Assembly: GCA_026018925.1 (NCBI GenBank)
Contig: JAKSZU010000018.1
Coordinates: forward strand, 6,170,920-6,234,919
Source of the DNA: Tupaia tana
Taxonomy: Eukaryota > Chordata > Mammalia > Scandentia > Tupaiidae
Direction: 5' to 3'
DNA length: 64,000 nt
Shown: piece by piece, positions 11,086 to 23,701 of the stretch
How positions within the stretch are numbered: position 1 is the stretch's first letter
Layout of the letters: the number at the start of each line of letters is the position of its first letter
Made by a program: the position numbers and the translations under genes
Notes under the pieces: model-generated
What the model was told of the DNA's origin: nothing
Database searches by the model: none
What the model saw: the letters and a program-made list of their open reading frames with translations, nothing else

Positions 11086-11644
11086 CTGATGTCCAGCTCC
11101 CCAAGTGGAGACCTCTGTATGCATGGCAGCCCCACATGGACTGAGAAAGCTCACCTCTGTGCATTACCAAAGGAGCTCTCTCTGCTTTGCGTTTACTTAA
11201 AATTCTCTCTCTGCTGCTTCAGTGGTTGGCTGAATTCTATCTGTCAAAACAACAAACTGCTCGTAGTCTTGGGTGTTCTTGGATTGCCTGCTGTTCCAGG
11301 AACCTTTTGTTCCAAGACTCCTTGTTTACAGCAATGTCAATCTCCTGGTGAAGCCCCAGGGCTGTTGCTTCTCTCCCATCCTTTGGGGAATAGAATATTT
11401 GCAATCCCCTTTGTGAATTTTCTTTCCAAACAAGGCCCAGCACTCTCTACTGCTGTGTACTCAAAACAGAAGATGAGGCATTCAGACCTGGTCTGTTCTT
11501 CAAAGTCCAATTTAATGTCCATTTCTTTGCGTTATTATTGGGTTTCCATACAAGTGTCTTATTTTGCGCCTGACATCTGGGGATATCTTGATCCACGGGA
11601 ATTACATGGTCCCTGATCCAGAGAGCTCAACTCTAGCACAAAGT
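11086..11644. other. Long open frame without recognised function
   Basis: A 175-codon plus-strand frame spans 11089-11616. It has no domain, repeat-free homologue or splice context that I recognise, and runs antisense to the HSD17B2 intron. Probably a chance opening. Confidence 0.4.
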
Positions 11645-11806
11645 GTCTCAGCCTTAGCGCTGTTGACATTTGAGGTCAGGTAATTCTCTGTGGTGGGCTC
11701 TGTCCTGTGCATTGCAGGATGTTAGCAGCATCCTGGCTTTAATCCACAGGCACAGTAGCTTGTTCCCATGGCCCTCATTTGTCACAACCAAAAATATCTC
11801 CAGACA
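11645..11806 (-). repeat. hAT-type DNA transposon relic, part 1
   Basis: Reverse of the family at 4455 and 8920: TTAGCGCTGTTGACATTTGA, TGTGCATTGCAGGATGTTAG and TTTGTCACAACCAAAAATAT. It is interrupted by the following SINE and resumes at about 12030. Confidence 0.75.
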
Positions 11807-12030
11807 AGGGCCAGCAGGTGGTATGGAGGTTAAGGCAGCCGATCCCGCATAGTTGACTTGCTGGTTCAAGTCCTGGACCTGACAGCTTGAAAATCACAGC
11901 ATGTGTGTGTGCATGCCAAAAATCCCATAGAGGAGAAGGGATTGAGGTGTGGTCATCCCCCATCCCCTCTCTGGTGAGAACACATTCTATAGCAGAAACT
12001 AAAAATTTTAAAAATTAAAAACAAAAACAA
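11807..12030 (+). repeat. tRNA-headed SINE inserted in a hAT relic
   Basis: Head GGGCCAGCAGGTGGTATGGA, B-box region GGTTCAAGTCCTGGACC, shortened body and A-rich tail. CTCCAGAC occurs just before the head and just after the tail, consistent with a target duplication. Confidence 0.85.
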
Positions 12031-12085
12031 AAACTCCAGACATTGCCAAATGCTCCCCTGGGGAGCAAAATTGCCCCTGGTACTC
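12031..12085 (-). repeat. hAT-type DNA transposon relic, part 2
   Basis: CCAGACATTGCCAAATGCTC and CCCCTGGGGAGCAAAATTGC complete the element begun at 11645. Confidence 0.75.
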
Positions 12086-12499
12086 AAGAAGGAAGAAAAA
12101 AGTAAGCAAATACCCATAGATGATGTTGATAATGGTGATGAAAAGGGCATTAAGCAGGAGGGATCTAATTGAACTTGGCAGGAACACAGAGATTAAGAGC
12201 TTAACATGAGACTGCCTGTTCCAGCCTAGAAAATAGCTGGTATTATTTCCATCACGTTGCTTTCTCTGATTACTTTATTGTCTTTTGTCTTCTCCAATTT
12301 CCAAGAGCACCAGTCACCGGTTGTGTACTGTGGAGAGCCCGGCCCAGTACTAAGCATCTGATATGCTCTATTTCATTTTATTCTCATTACTACCCTATAA
12401 TCATAACTAGTATCATGAACAATGGAAAATTCACTGTATCAGTCAATTGCCTTTTTAACCAATAGCTTTATGTTGTAAGCCAACTAGAACAAAAGCAGA

Positions 12500-13170
12500 A
12501 ACTCCCAGGCTTCTCTTTTCTCTTCCTATCTTGGACGACAACCTCCTGCTTCATCAATGACCACAATCATTTTTACACTGCCAATGTCTTCATCAGATCC
12601 TTCCTTTAGGGCCTCTGAATTCCACCCTCAAATTTCTTCATTTGATGGTACTGTTCCTGGGACTAATTTCCTACTTTCTTCCTTCATTCTTTCACCAGCT
12701 TTCTCAAAATCTCACCATTACCTGCAAGCGTCATTTCTCCATATCTCATTAGGGCTCCTTCCTGGATCCTTTACTGACAAATTCTCTCTCATCAGTACTC
12801 CCAAGGCACTGAGTCGCTTCTCAACCCACTCAACCTCTCCTCTAGTACGATTTTCTTTTCTTTTTTAATTAACTCTCTTCCTTGGAACCCCCCACAATTC
12901 AAACCCATCTTCCACCTCCTATCCTGTAGATAGGGATGAACTCTGCTGCCCCATTCTGGGTCCCAACCTCTGCCTACACTCCTCTCAGATGTCTTTTTAG
13001 CTTCCAGAGTTTCACTTTTCCTACCTATGCGGGAGACTAGCCTGATTTTTATCTTTAGTCTTAATCTCCGTCTTGGATTTGAGCCTCACTCCTTGGATTT
13101 CACCTGGATGTCTCCACCTGGGTACAATCTCAGCATGTCAAACTCAGCATGTCTTAAACATAGGCCTTAC
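12500..13170 (+). repeat. L2 LINE fragment
   Basis: The best-preserved block is at 13080-13170: CACCTGGATGTCTCCACCTG, CAGCATGTCAAACTCAGC and GTCTTAAACATAGGCC, the L2 region upstream of its 3' end. The CT-rich part to the left has the same flavour but is weak. Confidence 0.65.
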
Positions 13171-13279
13171 CTTTTTCTCAAAGTCAGCTTCTTTTGTTTA
13201 GTCTCTCAAGATTTACGGTTTATTTTCATAGTAAAAATAATTCTCACTTATGTGTCATGTGATCTTATTTATGTAAACT

Positions 13280-13510
13280 TTTGAAAGCCTCAGTTCCTTC
13301 ATCTTTCAGAGGGGCTAATAACAGAAATCATCCCATCAACATCTGGATCATGATCATTCTAGAATATGTGTATTGGGTATATTGTGTATAGTTGCTCTTC
13401 ACTTTGTAAAATTTCAAGCTTTTGTGAGAACTAAATGAAATTATGCATGAAAAAGACTAATTACAGAGCCTGACATATATGAAGCTTCTGATAAAAGGTG
13501 GCTCTCAACA
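13280..13510 (+). repeat. MIR element
   Basis: GAAAGCCTCAGTTCCTTCAT, AGAACTAAATGAAATTATGC, CAGAGCCTGACATA and a degenerate tail follow MIR order. Confidence 0.65.
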
Positions 13511-13589
13511 GTGCAGTGACACCATCATCCCTGCCGTGAGGGTCTTACGCACTGAGACCATTGGATCTTTTATTGGTTGGTTTGTGTCA

Positions 13590-13700
13590 TGTCATGTCCC
13601 CCACTAGAAATAGGTTTCAGGAGGGCAGAGACTTTATCTGCCTTCGCTCCCTACGGTATCAAGTGCACGCAGTAGGCTATCAACACACATTATTAAAAAC
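13590..13700 (+). repeat. L2 3' end
   Basis: CCCACTAGAAATAGGTTTCA, GGAGGGCAGAGACTTTATCT and GCAGTAGGCTATCAACACA match L2 terminal blocks. Confidence 0.7.
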
Positions 13701-14366
13701 ACGAGCTGTGAGATAACCAGCTCAAGCCAATTACACATCCTGCTCCCAGTCAGGACTCCTCACCCCTAAGCTAAGAGGAAATGCATGGTCACATGAAGAG
13801 GTAGAGACTGGGGAGGAAAGGTGATGGCTGAAGATTCTACCTAAAGCGGAGTGCTCGAAAACCTGGTGCCCTCAGAAGATTCTCCCACTCTCTAGCAGAA
13901 TGGAAAAGACAACTCTGGGTAAAAAGTTAAGATTGAGAAGAATCAGGAGAGAAAACTTCAGAGGATAGAATGATCACATGGGGAGATTTCCAAGGAGACC
14001 AGGGCTTGAAAGGGCCCCAAAGGTCTTGACACCAGAGAAACCCTATCCACGTGTATGAAAGACATCTGTCAGTGAAATCCCAGATTAGACTGAGGCCTGC
14101 AGAAATGAGTTAACTACAAAAAGAGGGTTTGTCAGGCAAGGTACAATCAGAATAATAAAAGAATAAAGTACCATCAAATGAGGCTGGTGGGTCAGCATTA
14201 ATGAATGACAAAGAATACAGAACTACCAAACCTCTCTTTTCCTCTAGTCTCTTTTCTCAAGGGGATCACTGGATTGGAAAAGATTAGAAAAAGGTTAAAA
14301 TCATTATATTTCATAAGGCATCTGGGATGTACCAGGCTGGAATATATAATATATGGTAATTATATA

Positions 14367-14577
14367 CAGTCATGTGCCGTATGAAAACACTTGGTTCACC
14401 AGACCCCATAAACAACGATTCCAGGACAGTGTAATGGACTATTCCATGTAGCCTAGGTGTGCAGTCAGCTACACCATCTAGGTGTGAAAGTACACTGGTG
14501 ATATTCCCAGAGCAGTGAAATCATCTAACGATGCATTTCTCAGAACATTATTCCTGTTATCAGGCAACATGTGACCG
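14367..14577 (+). mobile_element. Tigger1-related non-autonomous DNA transposon
   Basis: Starts CAGTCATGTGCCGTATGAA and ends with the inverted GGCAACATGTGAC, flanked by TA on both sides, the usual Tigger target. Inside, TAGCCTAGGTGTGCAGTC and AACGATGCATTTCTCAGAAC are Tigger1-family terminal sequences. It is only about 210 bases long, so the transposase region is deleted. Confidence 0.85.
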
Positions 14578-14745
14578 TATTCATAATCTTGCTTAATCAT
14601 TAAAATGTGTATGTTGCAGGGAGGGTTGTTATGGGCAAATGGTACAGCATAGATTTCATTTAGGTTCACAGTCAAACCTCCCTAAGTCAGTATCACACAA
14701 GTTGCAGTTTAGACATACCACCCTCCAGCCAGAGCTAGTTTTCTG

Positions 14746-14988
14746 GTTTTGTTTGTTTGTTTTGCTACAGGGCACGTGCGCTCAGAGAGACAGAGAGAGA
14801 CAGAAAGCGAGAAATCACCCCAGGGGGGATGGCCAAGCCACAATCCCTTCTCCTCCATTCTCCTCTCGGGATCTTGGGCATGCACGCACACGCGCCCAGT
14901 GTGAGTTTAAGCCACAGGGTCCAGGACTTGCACTGCGTTGACAACATGGGAGTTCAGCAACATAGCCATTACACTAACTGCTGGTCCC
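14746..14988 (-). repeat. Long-type SINE with 17-bp target duplication
   Basis: CCAGAGCTAGTTTTCTG occurs at 14729-14745 and again at 14989-15005. The tail carries GTTTGTTTGTTTTG. Some CpGs remain (CACACGCGCCC). Confidence 0.95.
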
Positions 14989-15005
14989 CAGAGCTAGTTT
15001 TCTGA

Positions 15006-17499
15006 ACCTAATGTGAGGGAGGAACACTCCTTCCTCACTTCCTACATTTTCTGCAATAGGAGGGACATCTATCAGTGTGACACCCCTGGCCACTCTCTGG
15101 TACCAAGCTCTCCCCTCCCCTGGGGAAGTAAAACAAAGTATCCGATTGGTGAGCTTGAAAGAAAGAACTGGACAAGAAAGACAAGAACATTTCACCTAGT
15201 ACAAAACAACTTTTCTCTCTCTTGCTGAAGAACCGAAAAGACAAGTCAGAACAAAGAATCAGGTCATAGACATACAGGAGAAAACCCAACCGACCAGTGT
15301 TTCATGCAAACTCTCCCCTTCCTCATGATCTCTGAGTTTGCAAATGCCATGCCAAGCCCAGCTTCTAGCCCAAGTCCCACCTTGTGAGCAAGACCTGAGA
15401 CTCTTCCACCCTGCCTTGACCAGGTGCACCATCATCCCCGCACACCCGAAACACCTCCTGCACTGTGTCCGTCACGAGAAGCTGACATCTCTATCCACCT
15501 GCTTGGTTTCTCTGCCCTTCTAATTTGGTTTGACTCACTACACAAAGCAACAGCAAGAACTTTGTACTTACTTGGATTTAATTTCACTTCATTAGTTCCA
15601 GTCTGGTTCATATTGCTCATACCAAGATGACACATGTTATTAATTCTGAGTCAATATCTCAAAGGAATCTCGAGAAACTGGGATTGGGCCAGAAGAGTTT
15701 GAATAGAGTGATGAAAGTTTGAAAACTAGGCCATGGGAAAAATGGCGAAATAATTGAGAAGATTTAGTTCAAACAAGATTCGACTATAATACGATGTGAT
15801 CTTCACATATTTCAAGAGCAATCATGCAAAAAATTCTTTATTAGATTATGTGACCTTCAACAGCAGAAGTAAGTTTCACAGAGGTATATTTTATCTCATT
15901 ATAAGAAAGATATTTACAACTATTAGTGTTGTGGGAAAAAATGAAATAATATCGTTCAATAGATAGCAAACTCTCTGTCACTGTGGATATTCAAACAATT
16001 CCACTGGATGAAATGAGATGATTCTAAATAGGACATTCTAGCATTGGGAGATGGCCAGACTAAAATTAAGTTCATCTATGACTTTTGCATACCCTGAAGT
16101 TGCAGAATGAAGTGTTCCTGCCTCCTTACCACTCCCCAACCCCTCACCCCCTGAATATTACAAATGGCCTATGACAACAAGGGCAGGCCAAAGGAGATCA
16201 TTCCATTGTGGCCAGACCTGTCTGGGGGACAGAAGGTGATGGAACCCCAACCCCCACACTATACTCACAGACAGTAGAAGACTTAGAGCCTCATGTGCTC
16301 TGTGGAGATCATCCCTCCACCCTTCCTCACGGGAGTCTATGGAAAGCCCGAGTAAGAAGACGGAGGCTCTGAGGGCAAAGTAACCCAGGGAAGTGGGGCC
16401 AGGAAGTGCAATCGCACCCGTGAGAGAAAAGTTTGTTCTCTGCCAACTTCTCTCTGAAGAAGTTAAAGGAACCCAAGCAGAAGTCACAACCTAAGATTCG
16501 GTCATGAGGGCGTGTTTATTTGACCTACGGGTTCAGTTACAACATAAAAAAATAATAATAAATTGCCAGATTTATTAAATAGGAGATCTCACACACCTAA
16601 GCCAACATTTCCTGCTTCCCATGAAACATCACGAGGTCTGGCAAAGTGGCAATACGTGACCAGAGGTGAGTGGCAACTGGCGTCTGTCATCAGAGGTGTA
16701 TCCTTGTCAGTGTGGCACTCACCAGCCCTTACCAACTTCAGACACTGAAGCCGAGCTTCAATGCATTGACTGTCATCCTGCTGTCATTTGCTCTCTGTTC
16801 CTGTGTCACGATGGGAACAAGGAAAATAAACTTGTCTAGGAAGGTGGGTGTGCTTCCTCCAACCCACCTGGTTCACTAGTTTTCATACCACCTCCTGTCT
16901 AGGCATTCCTACAGCTCCAGGCATTGATGAGTCCTTCCAGAATGGAGTCAAGGAGACAGCAGGTGAGACTACAGGGGACTCATGGGAGCAGGGAAGAGGA
17001 GAGAGGCCAGAGGAGAAAGGAGCTGCCAAGCGTCATCTGAGATCGGTCTGTGTCCAGGCGAGGAAGTCAAGGTATGTTCAGTGGAAATTCCAAGGGGAGT
17101 TCCATGTGCATCCTGGAGGCTAATAGTGATTTTCCTTCTGAAGATCAACCTTACAGAATTCCCCGGACCCAGTCATACAGAGGGGAGGACTAGCTTCCCC
17201 TCAGCTGAGTTATTACTATCTGTTGCCTGAACACTGAGTTTTCAGTGAGTGGCTCATCGAAACTTCTCTCAAATTTTAAGAGGAAGAAGGTGTGAGTGTC
17301 AGGTGGGAGGGTCCCCAGGGAGGGATTCCCTCCATCTCATATTCCAGGGCCTTTACAGTCATGCTCACTCTCATTCTTCTCTCGCCCTAGCTGGGAGGCT
17401 CTCTGCATCCTAATCGCCATTCTCACGCTGCTCCTCTTTGGCTAAGAACAGAATTGCCAGCTACAAATGGACCTTCGCGTGTTCTACCTCGTTCCATCG
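15006..17499. other. Long intron stretch without recognised gene or repeat
   Basis: Low-complexity-free DNA. AT-rich near 15.7-16.1 kb, richer in GC near 16.2-16.5 and 16.9-17.4 kb. Open frames on both strands show no domain. Confidence 0.5.
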
Positions 17500-17690
17500 T
17501 GGAAACGATCCTCGTGAGAGCTGTGTGATGCTTATCTCCATCTTACAGATAATAAAACTGAGCTTCAGAAACAATGCTCAACTGGCTATAGATCAGAAAG
17601 CTACTAAGTAACAAGGCAGGAGCTGGTCGCCAGATCAGTCACTGTCCTAAGCATATACTCTTAGCCCGAGTGCTCACCTGAGTGAGTGAG
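17500..17690 (-). repeat. MIR element
   Basis: CTTATCTCCATCTTACAGAT, AATAAAACTGAGCTTCAG and AAGCTACTAAGTAACAAGGC match reversed MIR. Confidence 0.75.
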
Positions 17691-17789
17691 CAGACCTGCA
17701 CTTACGATCGATCATAGGTGCACGTGCGTTACGACTTTATTCCAAGAGAGGAGCACAGTTTGGGTTTTATTTCCAATCTCTATTTAGTT

Positions 17790-18041
17790 ATTTATTTGAA
17801 AGAGAGAGATTTTCGCTATAAGCCATGTGCACTTGCTGGAGAGACAGAGACAAAAAGCCAGAAATCATTCCCAGGGTAGATGGCCATGCCACAATCCCTT
17901 CTCCTCTATTGTCCTCTTGGGATCTCGGGCATGCACACACACATGCCCAGCATGAGTTTCAAGTCACTGGGTCCAAGACTCAAACTGTGGTCAGCTGTGT
18001 GTGAATTCAGCAACTTAACCACTATGTCACCTGCTGGTCCC
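17790..18041 (-). repeat. Long-type SINE, diverged
   Basis: GAGATTTTCGCTATAAGCC tail side, AATCCCTTCTCCTCTATTG body, AACCACTATGTCACCTGCTG head. Confidence 0.85.
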
Positions 18042-20339
18042 CCAGTCTTCTTCTTAATGATGCCCAGATTTGGTTCATCTCTATAGGCCACAGGAGACCA
18101 GTAGGCATAATTCTAAAAGATTTTGACAAATCCCAGATCCCCTTCTGGGGCTTTGATTGACCTACCAGGGTCTTTGTCTCATGAAAATAGAATTTGGGTT
18201 CTATTTCTTCTAAGGACATGTCAGGCACGGGCTCTTATTGAAATTTATCTGGTCTACTTCCTGGATCGTAAGTCCTCTGACACAAAAGTACTCAACCAAA
18301 GATTCCTAATAACTCCTGTCTTGGGTTCTAGAATTGATTTTAAGTGGATACATTTATTTTCTATGTGTCTGACATGAAGTCCGTGGGATTCTGAGCACAG
18401 AGAAAGGATCTCATGATATGAGATCCCCCAACCCAGTGGGTTGGGGTGAGTCAGGGACCATCAAGACATTGTGGGCAGTAAGTCTTACCTCAAAGAGGAG
18501 ATGCTACTTTGTGATCAAAGTGAGCAGATGGAAAGCCCAGGGGTCCCCAGAAAATTCAAGCCAGGTACAGTCCCCCTTCCCCTTATCTCTGACTTAGACT
18601 CCCTTCAGCTTCATGCTTATCTTTGCCCCATCTCATTCCCTTTGGCACCTGGTTTTACTGATTTCACTCATTCCCTATTGGTCCCATACAGCAGAACCAT
18701 CTGAACCATGTACCCATCAACTCCATCTCTCTGGCCTTGGCTTAGTATCTTCACTAATGCCCTATCTGTGCACATACATACTACCTGTACAATCTAGTCT
18801 AATTCTTGACTCTGAGGCCAGCATTGAACACCAAAGCAGAGAAGGTGGTGGGGTGGGGAAGGAGTAATACCTGGGAAGGACTCAGGTCTAGGAGTATAAA
18901 TAGGGGATTCAGAAATCTGTGAGGAGTCAAGGTTCAGGTACTGACATGAGCAAGTGAACAAGGCAGCTGTGTGGTGCAGACAAGGATAATCTTTGATCAT
19001 TTTCTGAGATTAAAACTTCTTTGTGCCAAAGACCTTTTGGAAAGTTCAAGTTTTACCTCTGGCAACTCTTTGCTTGTCTTAAAAGTAGGAACATTTTTAA
19101 GCACAGTGCCAGGATAGCATACAACTTTTTGAATAACTAATAGGTGTCTAGAACTTCACTGGAAATTTGGAGAGTGTAAAGGAAGTATGTGATATGACCT
19201 CTTTGTCAAGGGTCTTGGCACACGAGAAGTTAGGACTTTCTTGGAGATGGGAGCTATAGGAGAATTTTTAAACAGGGAAGTATGGATGAGTATGTATTTC
19301 TTGCTACAGTGTGAATTCGGAGAAACAAGAGGCTGGTAAAACACCCAAGACACCATTGCAAAAGTACAAATGAGAAATTCTAAAGCCTTGAACATAGGGA
19401 GTAGGAGTAAGAATGAAAAGGAGAAAAGATTCAAGATGTAATGAAAGGTCATTGAGTTATGAATAAACAATTGGCTGGCAAGATGATGGAAGTCAAAGTG
19501 GACTACTGAGTTTCTGGTTTGGGTAGATTGATAGGAGGATCCAGAAACGACTGTGAACCTTCTGTTGGGCAGGTGAGTGGATGGTGATAATGCCACCAAG
19601 TAGAGAACACTGGGCCCACAGCAGGGTGTGGGGGAAAGTTTAAGTGCAGGCTGGGATGGGTTGACTCAGGGATATTGAGGTGGAGATACTCAGGAAGCAG
19701 TGGGTATGTGCCCAGTAGGCAGGAGACAAGTCTGGGCAAGAATCAGAGCTATGAGCATCACCAGAATACAGGTGGCAGCAGGAGTGGGAAAATCTGGTAA
19801 GTCGCGCTGGAGCCAAAGTCGGGTTCTAGGGTGAGGACGGCACCCATGGCCTTTGGAAAGCAGTTCCAGCAACCAGGTAGGAGTCAAAGGATGTTCAGTT
19901 TGTACCTGTCCTGGGTAAGCAGGAAGGAGCATGCTTAGAATCAAGTCAATACAAAATCTTGTCCGGAGCAAGTCAACAATGAAGTCACTGCAGAACAATG
20001 GGGCTTCCCACAGCGTGGCCATGTCACTCTGCCCTTTTCCAACCAGGTGTCCCCAGCAAAAAGAACGAGTAGAGATAACCACCTAAGTGAGTGGTCAGAC
20101 TGAGACAATCCTATTGTGTCCGACCAATTACCATGAGAAGGAGAGGACATTTCACCAGGCAGTTCATTCACTCATGGCTCATTCACTCATTACCATTGTG
20201 TTTGGGCTCATATGCTCAGAGACTGTGAAGGGGGCCCCTGCCTTCAAGCAGCTTACAACACAGTTGGGGGGATTGTCATTCCACGAGTCAATCCCCCAAC
20301 TCAAACACCCCATCTATTCAATACAATGCCTAAGAAAAT
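18042..20339. other. Long intron stretch without recognised gene or repeat
   Basis: No splice-flanked exon or repeat family recognised. A lone TATAAATAG lies at about 18895. Minus-strand frames of 130-147 codons at 19156-20082 have no domain and overlap frames on the other strand. Confidence 0.5.
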
Positions 20340-20355
20340 CACCACTCAAACTTTT

Positions 20356-20540
20356 TTTTTTTTTTTTCTTTTTTTTGGAGAGGTTTTTTGCTATAGGGCG
20401 CGTGCGCTTGCCAGACAGACAGAGAGAGACAGAGAGACAGAAAGCGAGAAATCACCCCCCAGGGGGGATGGTCACACCGCAATCCCTTCTCCTCCATTCT
20501 CCTCTCGGGATCTTGGGCACACACGCACACGCGCCCGGCG
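20356..20540 (-). repeat. Long-type SINE, young, head missing
   Basis: An exact 16-base target duplication, CACCACTCAAACTTTT, flanks it at 20340-20355 and 20541-20556. The copy stops at GCGCCCGGCG, so the whole tRNA head is absent. This is 5' truncation at insertion. Tail, CT part and body are near-identical to other young copies. Confidence 0.95.
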
Positions 20541-20659
20541 CACCACTCAAACTTTTACAAAATTATTTGAATTAATACCTTTTCATAATTCCCTACAGAG
20601 GGTTAAGACAAAACCTTAACTGCATGATTTAAAAGGATATGTGTTCATTTCTTTTTTTT

Positions 20660-20846
20660 AATCTGATTGGGTTTGCTCCATGGTGATTAAGGGAGCCAGA
20701 TTTTACATGAGTGACCATGGTTCAAATCCTGGCCCCAGCAGCTTGAAAAATACACAGGGTGAATGTGCATGGGTGCCTTAAATCCCAAGGAAGAGAAGTG
20801 AAGGAGAAAGGATTGCATGCAGCAGGACCATGCCCCATTGTGGGGT

Positions 20847-20891
<45 letters not shown>

Positions 20892-20938
20892 CTCTCTGGA
20901 GGAGTGCATGTGCCCTCTGGAAAAATTTTTTTAAAAGT
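20660..20938 (+). repeat. tRNA-headed SINE, type B, with CT expansion
   Basis: Head TCCATGGTGATTAAGGGAGC, GGTTCAAATCCTGGCCCC, body AAATCCCAAGGAAGAGAAG, then (CT)n at about 20846-20884 and a CATGTGCCCTCTGG end. Confidence 0.8.
20846..20884. repeat. (CT)n microsatellite
   Basis: Perfect CT repeat of about 38 bases inside the type B SINE. Confidence 0.95.
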
Positions 20939-21480
20939 CTAATCGACCAAACTGCAGGTTCACTGACTGTGCTGACCCCTTAGTATTTGCCTCTGTCATG
21001 CTTCCCTTGCAGCATTGACCATCACTTTGTTGCTTGTGCTTCTCCATCCCCAGCCCTAACCAAGTTCTAACTCGTGTAATATTTCCAACTGTCGGTGACA
21101 TTCCACTTGAACCACCCTTCATGCTCTCACCCTCAGTTCTGAAGTCAAACTTAGCATATGGCATATCTCACATCTTTACCCTCCAACATTCCTATCCCTG
21201 TCCATGGTACTCCCATTTCATCATCCCTCATATGTATATCCTGCATCCAGTCAGTTGCCAAATTCTGCATGCAGCAGAGATGTGTGCACATAGTAGATGT
21301 TCAATATTTACTTGCTGATTAAAGGGACTGATTTTATATCTGTGGCTGATACAAACTATGACTATGCCACTGCTAATGACAGTGTTAGGAGGATGGTTTG
21401 TGATGGCAGATGGATCTGATCTGGGTTGAGACCAACTTCTGCCATTTAGTAGCTCACTCATTGCACACATAGCTTCCTTC

Positions 21481-21528
21481 TTTTTTTTTTTTTTTAATTT
21501 GCCAGAGGGTACATGTGCTCCCACAGAG

Positions 21529-21581
<53 letters not shown>

Positions 21582-21672
21582 CCCACAATGGAGCATGGTC
21601 CTGCTGCAATCCTTTTTCCTTCATTTCTCTTCTTTGAGATTTAGGACACCCATGCACATGCACCCTGTGTAT
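21481..21672 (-). repeat. tRNA-headed SINE, type B, with GA expansion
   Basis: TTTGCCAGAGGGTACATGTG and ATTTAGGACACCCATGCACA flank a (GA)n run at about 21535-21579. The head side is truncated. Confidence 0.8.
21535..21579. repeat. (GA)n microsatellite
   Basis: GA run of about 45 bases, expanded from the SINE GA-rich segment. Confidence 0.95.
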
Positions 21673-22839
21673 TTTCCTTCACAAAATTAAGTGATTAGGG
21701 TTGGAAGAACCAAATATTAGTATAAAACTCTGAGTACAGAGATGTCATTTCTCTTCATCTCTAGTTTACTATCAATGTTTATTCATTTAAATGAGCTAAT
21801 GTTAAACCCAAAAGAGTACAAATTCAAGATGATGACAGAGGTATTCAACTTTAGAACCTTGATTAGACTGTGCAGTAACTCCCAGAAGGGTCATCATCCA
21901 TCTTGGACCCTTTATTTGGAGCATGAAATGAAGGCCTTCACTTAACACAGTTCTCACTTCCCTTCCCAGGCCCATCCTCTGGGTTTTACAGAGGCAGGGT
22001 TTATATGCAGTTTTGAAGATTTCAATTAAAAATTGTCTAATTCAACAAGCTTTACCGAGTGCTCGCTATACATGCAATCGCTACTTAACCAACTGGTCTG
22101 GAATTCTTTCCCATTTTTCCTCTAGAGGGGTTCTTTTGATTCTTAATGGGGATCCTCCTTTATCAAGCCTTCTCCAGTCCCCTAGAGAGGACTCACCTAT
22201 TCTGAGCTCACCGCGTTTTGAGAATTCTCCTGGAGACCTCCTTGAGCCCTATCACATAGCTCGTCAAGTATGGCCACATCTTCCCCATTGCGCGGTGATG
22301 CCCCCAGCTGTGTGTCCTGCCCACAGGAGATGCTGAGAATCAGTACTGAACACTTTAGGTGGTTGAGAAAACCTAGAGGGTAGGGTGGAAAACCTGAAGG
22401 TAGCAAATCCAAGTTGCCTGTGCATTATTCACCAAGCTCAGGGGGTAGACTGAGAAGGACAATGCTCAGCCTCAGATGTGAAGGGAGGAACCCAGAGAAC
22501 GTGGGTTCAAGGTCTAAGTAATCGGAATTTTTATCCCATCACCGGGCAATGATTACACTGTCTTACCAATTGATCTCCTCCAGTTGCTTCTGGAAAATAC
22601 ATGGCTCATACAGGGCCCTCAGTAAGTATTGAATGAACCAACGATGGTTTCATCTCTCCATCTGTTTGTCGGATTTTTTGTTCTTCTTGACTGCTCTTCA
22701 GCCTTCCTCCTCAATGCTGCGATACTGTCACTGCCTTCCCTCCTCTCTCTCTATCCTTTTCTCTCTCATTCCTTTTCTCTCTCTACTCTCTCTCATCTAC
22801 TAACTCCATCCATAAGACTGAGTGCAAATGTGTACAACT
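21673..22839. other. No gene or clear repeat recognised
   Basis: Mixed intron DNA. CT-rich at 22735-22795. Confidence 0.5.
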
Positions 22840-22950
22840 GCTTTCAATTTATGGAGAAGAAAACAGAAGTCCCAAAGCCGAAACTAAGCACTACAGATCA
22901 CACAGCCAATAATAGATACAGTGCAGACAATGCCGTAATTCCTTTGATCC
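22840..22950 (-). repeat. MIR element
   Basis: TTATGGAGAAGAAAACAGAA, AGATCACACAGCCAATAATA and AATGCCGTAATTCCTTTGAT match reversed MIR. Confidence 0.65.
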
Positions 22951-23701
22951 CTTGACTATTTCGTGTACATTAATCCATGGGTCTTTCAACCCCTGCAGCT
23001 AGCACCTGTGACTCTTCCACAGAGAGCTACCCCAGGATGCCAGAGCCCACTTTGTGAGTGTCCATGGGGAACTAGAAATGCCTGTTGCTTAGACCGCCCC
23101 TGCTCCCACCACCAAGGAGCAGTGGGTCCGTTGACTTACGATTGGTAAGTGTGATAGCATGACGATGACAGCTCCCTGGCCCCCCACCATCCCCAGAAGG
23201 CCCGGGTGATTAAGCCAAAGTGACCCTCAGAGGACTTCCCTGGATGTCATGTCTTTGTTTTCCCCCTCCTCTGCCCCATCTGTCTTACTTGGAAACCATC
23301 CCAGTAAAGCTCTCTCACACAAAGCCTCATCTCAAAGCCTGCCTCTGTGGAACCCAGCCTATGGTAAGGTAGAAACAGCATCAGACCCAAGCCGATCGGG
23401 CCTCCAAGTTTGTTCCACTACACTGTGCTTGAGGTGTTATTGCCATCGCGCTGGTCTGCTCTTCGTTTATTTCAGTCATTTAGAAGATTGAATGGCCAGG
23501 CACCCTGTAGACAACAGACCGATCTGCATTCTTAGAAGTATATTGTCTCAGAGGCCAAGACCTTTGGACTTCTCAGCAAAGTGAAATAAAGGACTCAAAG
23601 GGAAAGGGTTTTTTCCAACTTGTCTTTGTAATTTTCCTTCACCTGAGTCCATAATTACATAGAAATGAAAATGGTCTATATTTTTAATGTTCTCTCTCTT
23701 T

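Noticed and set aside
18888-18905. TATAAATAG as a promoter
   Set aside because: Isolated motif in an intron with no exon or conserved start nearby.
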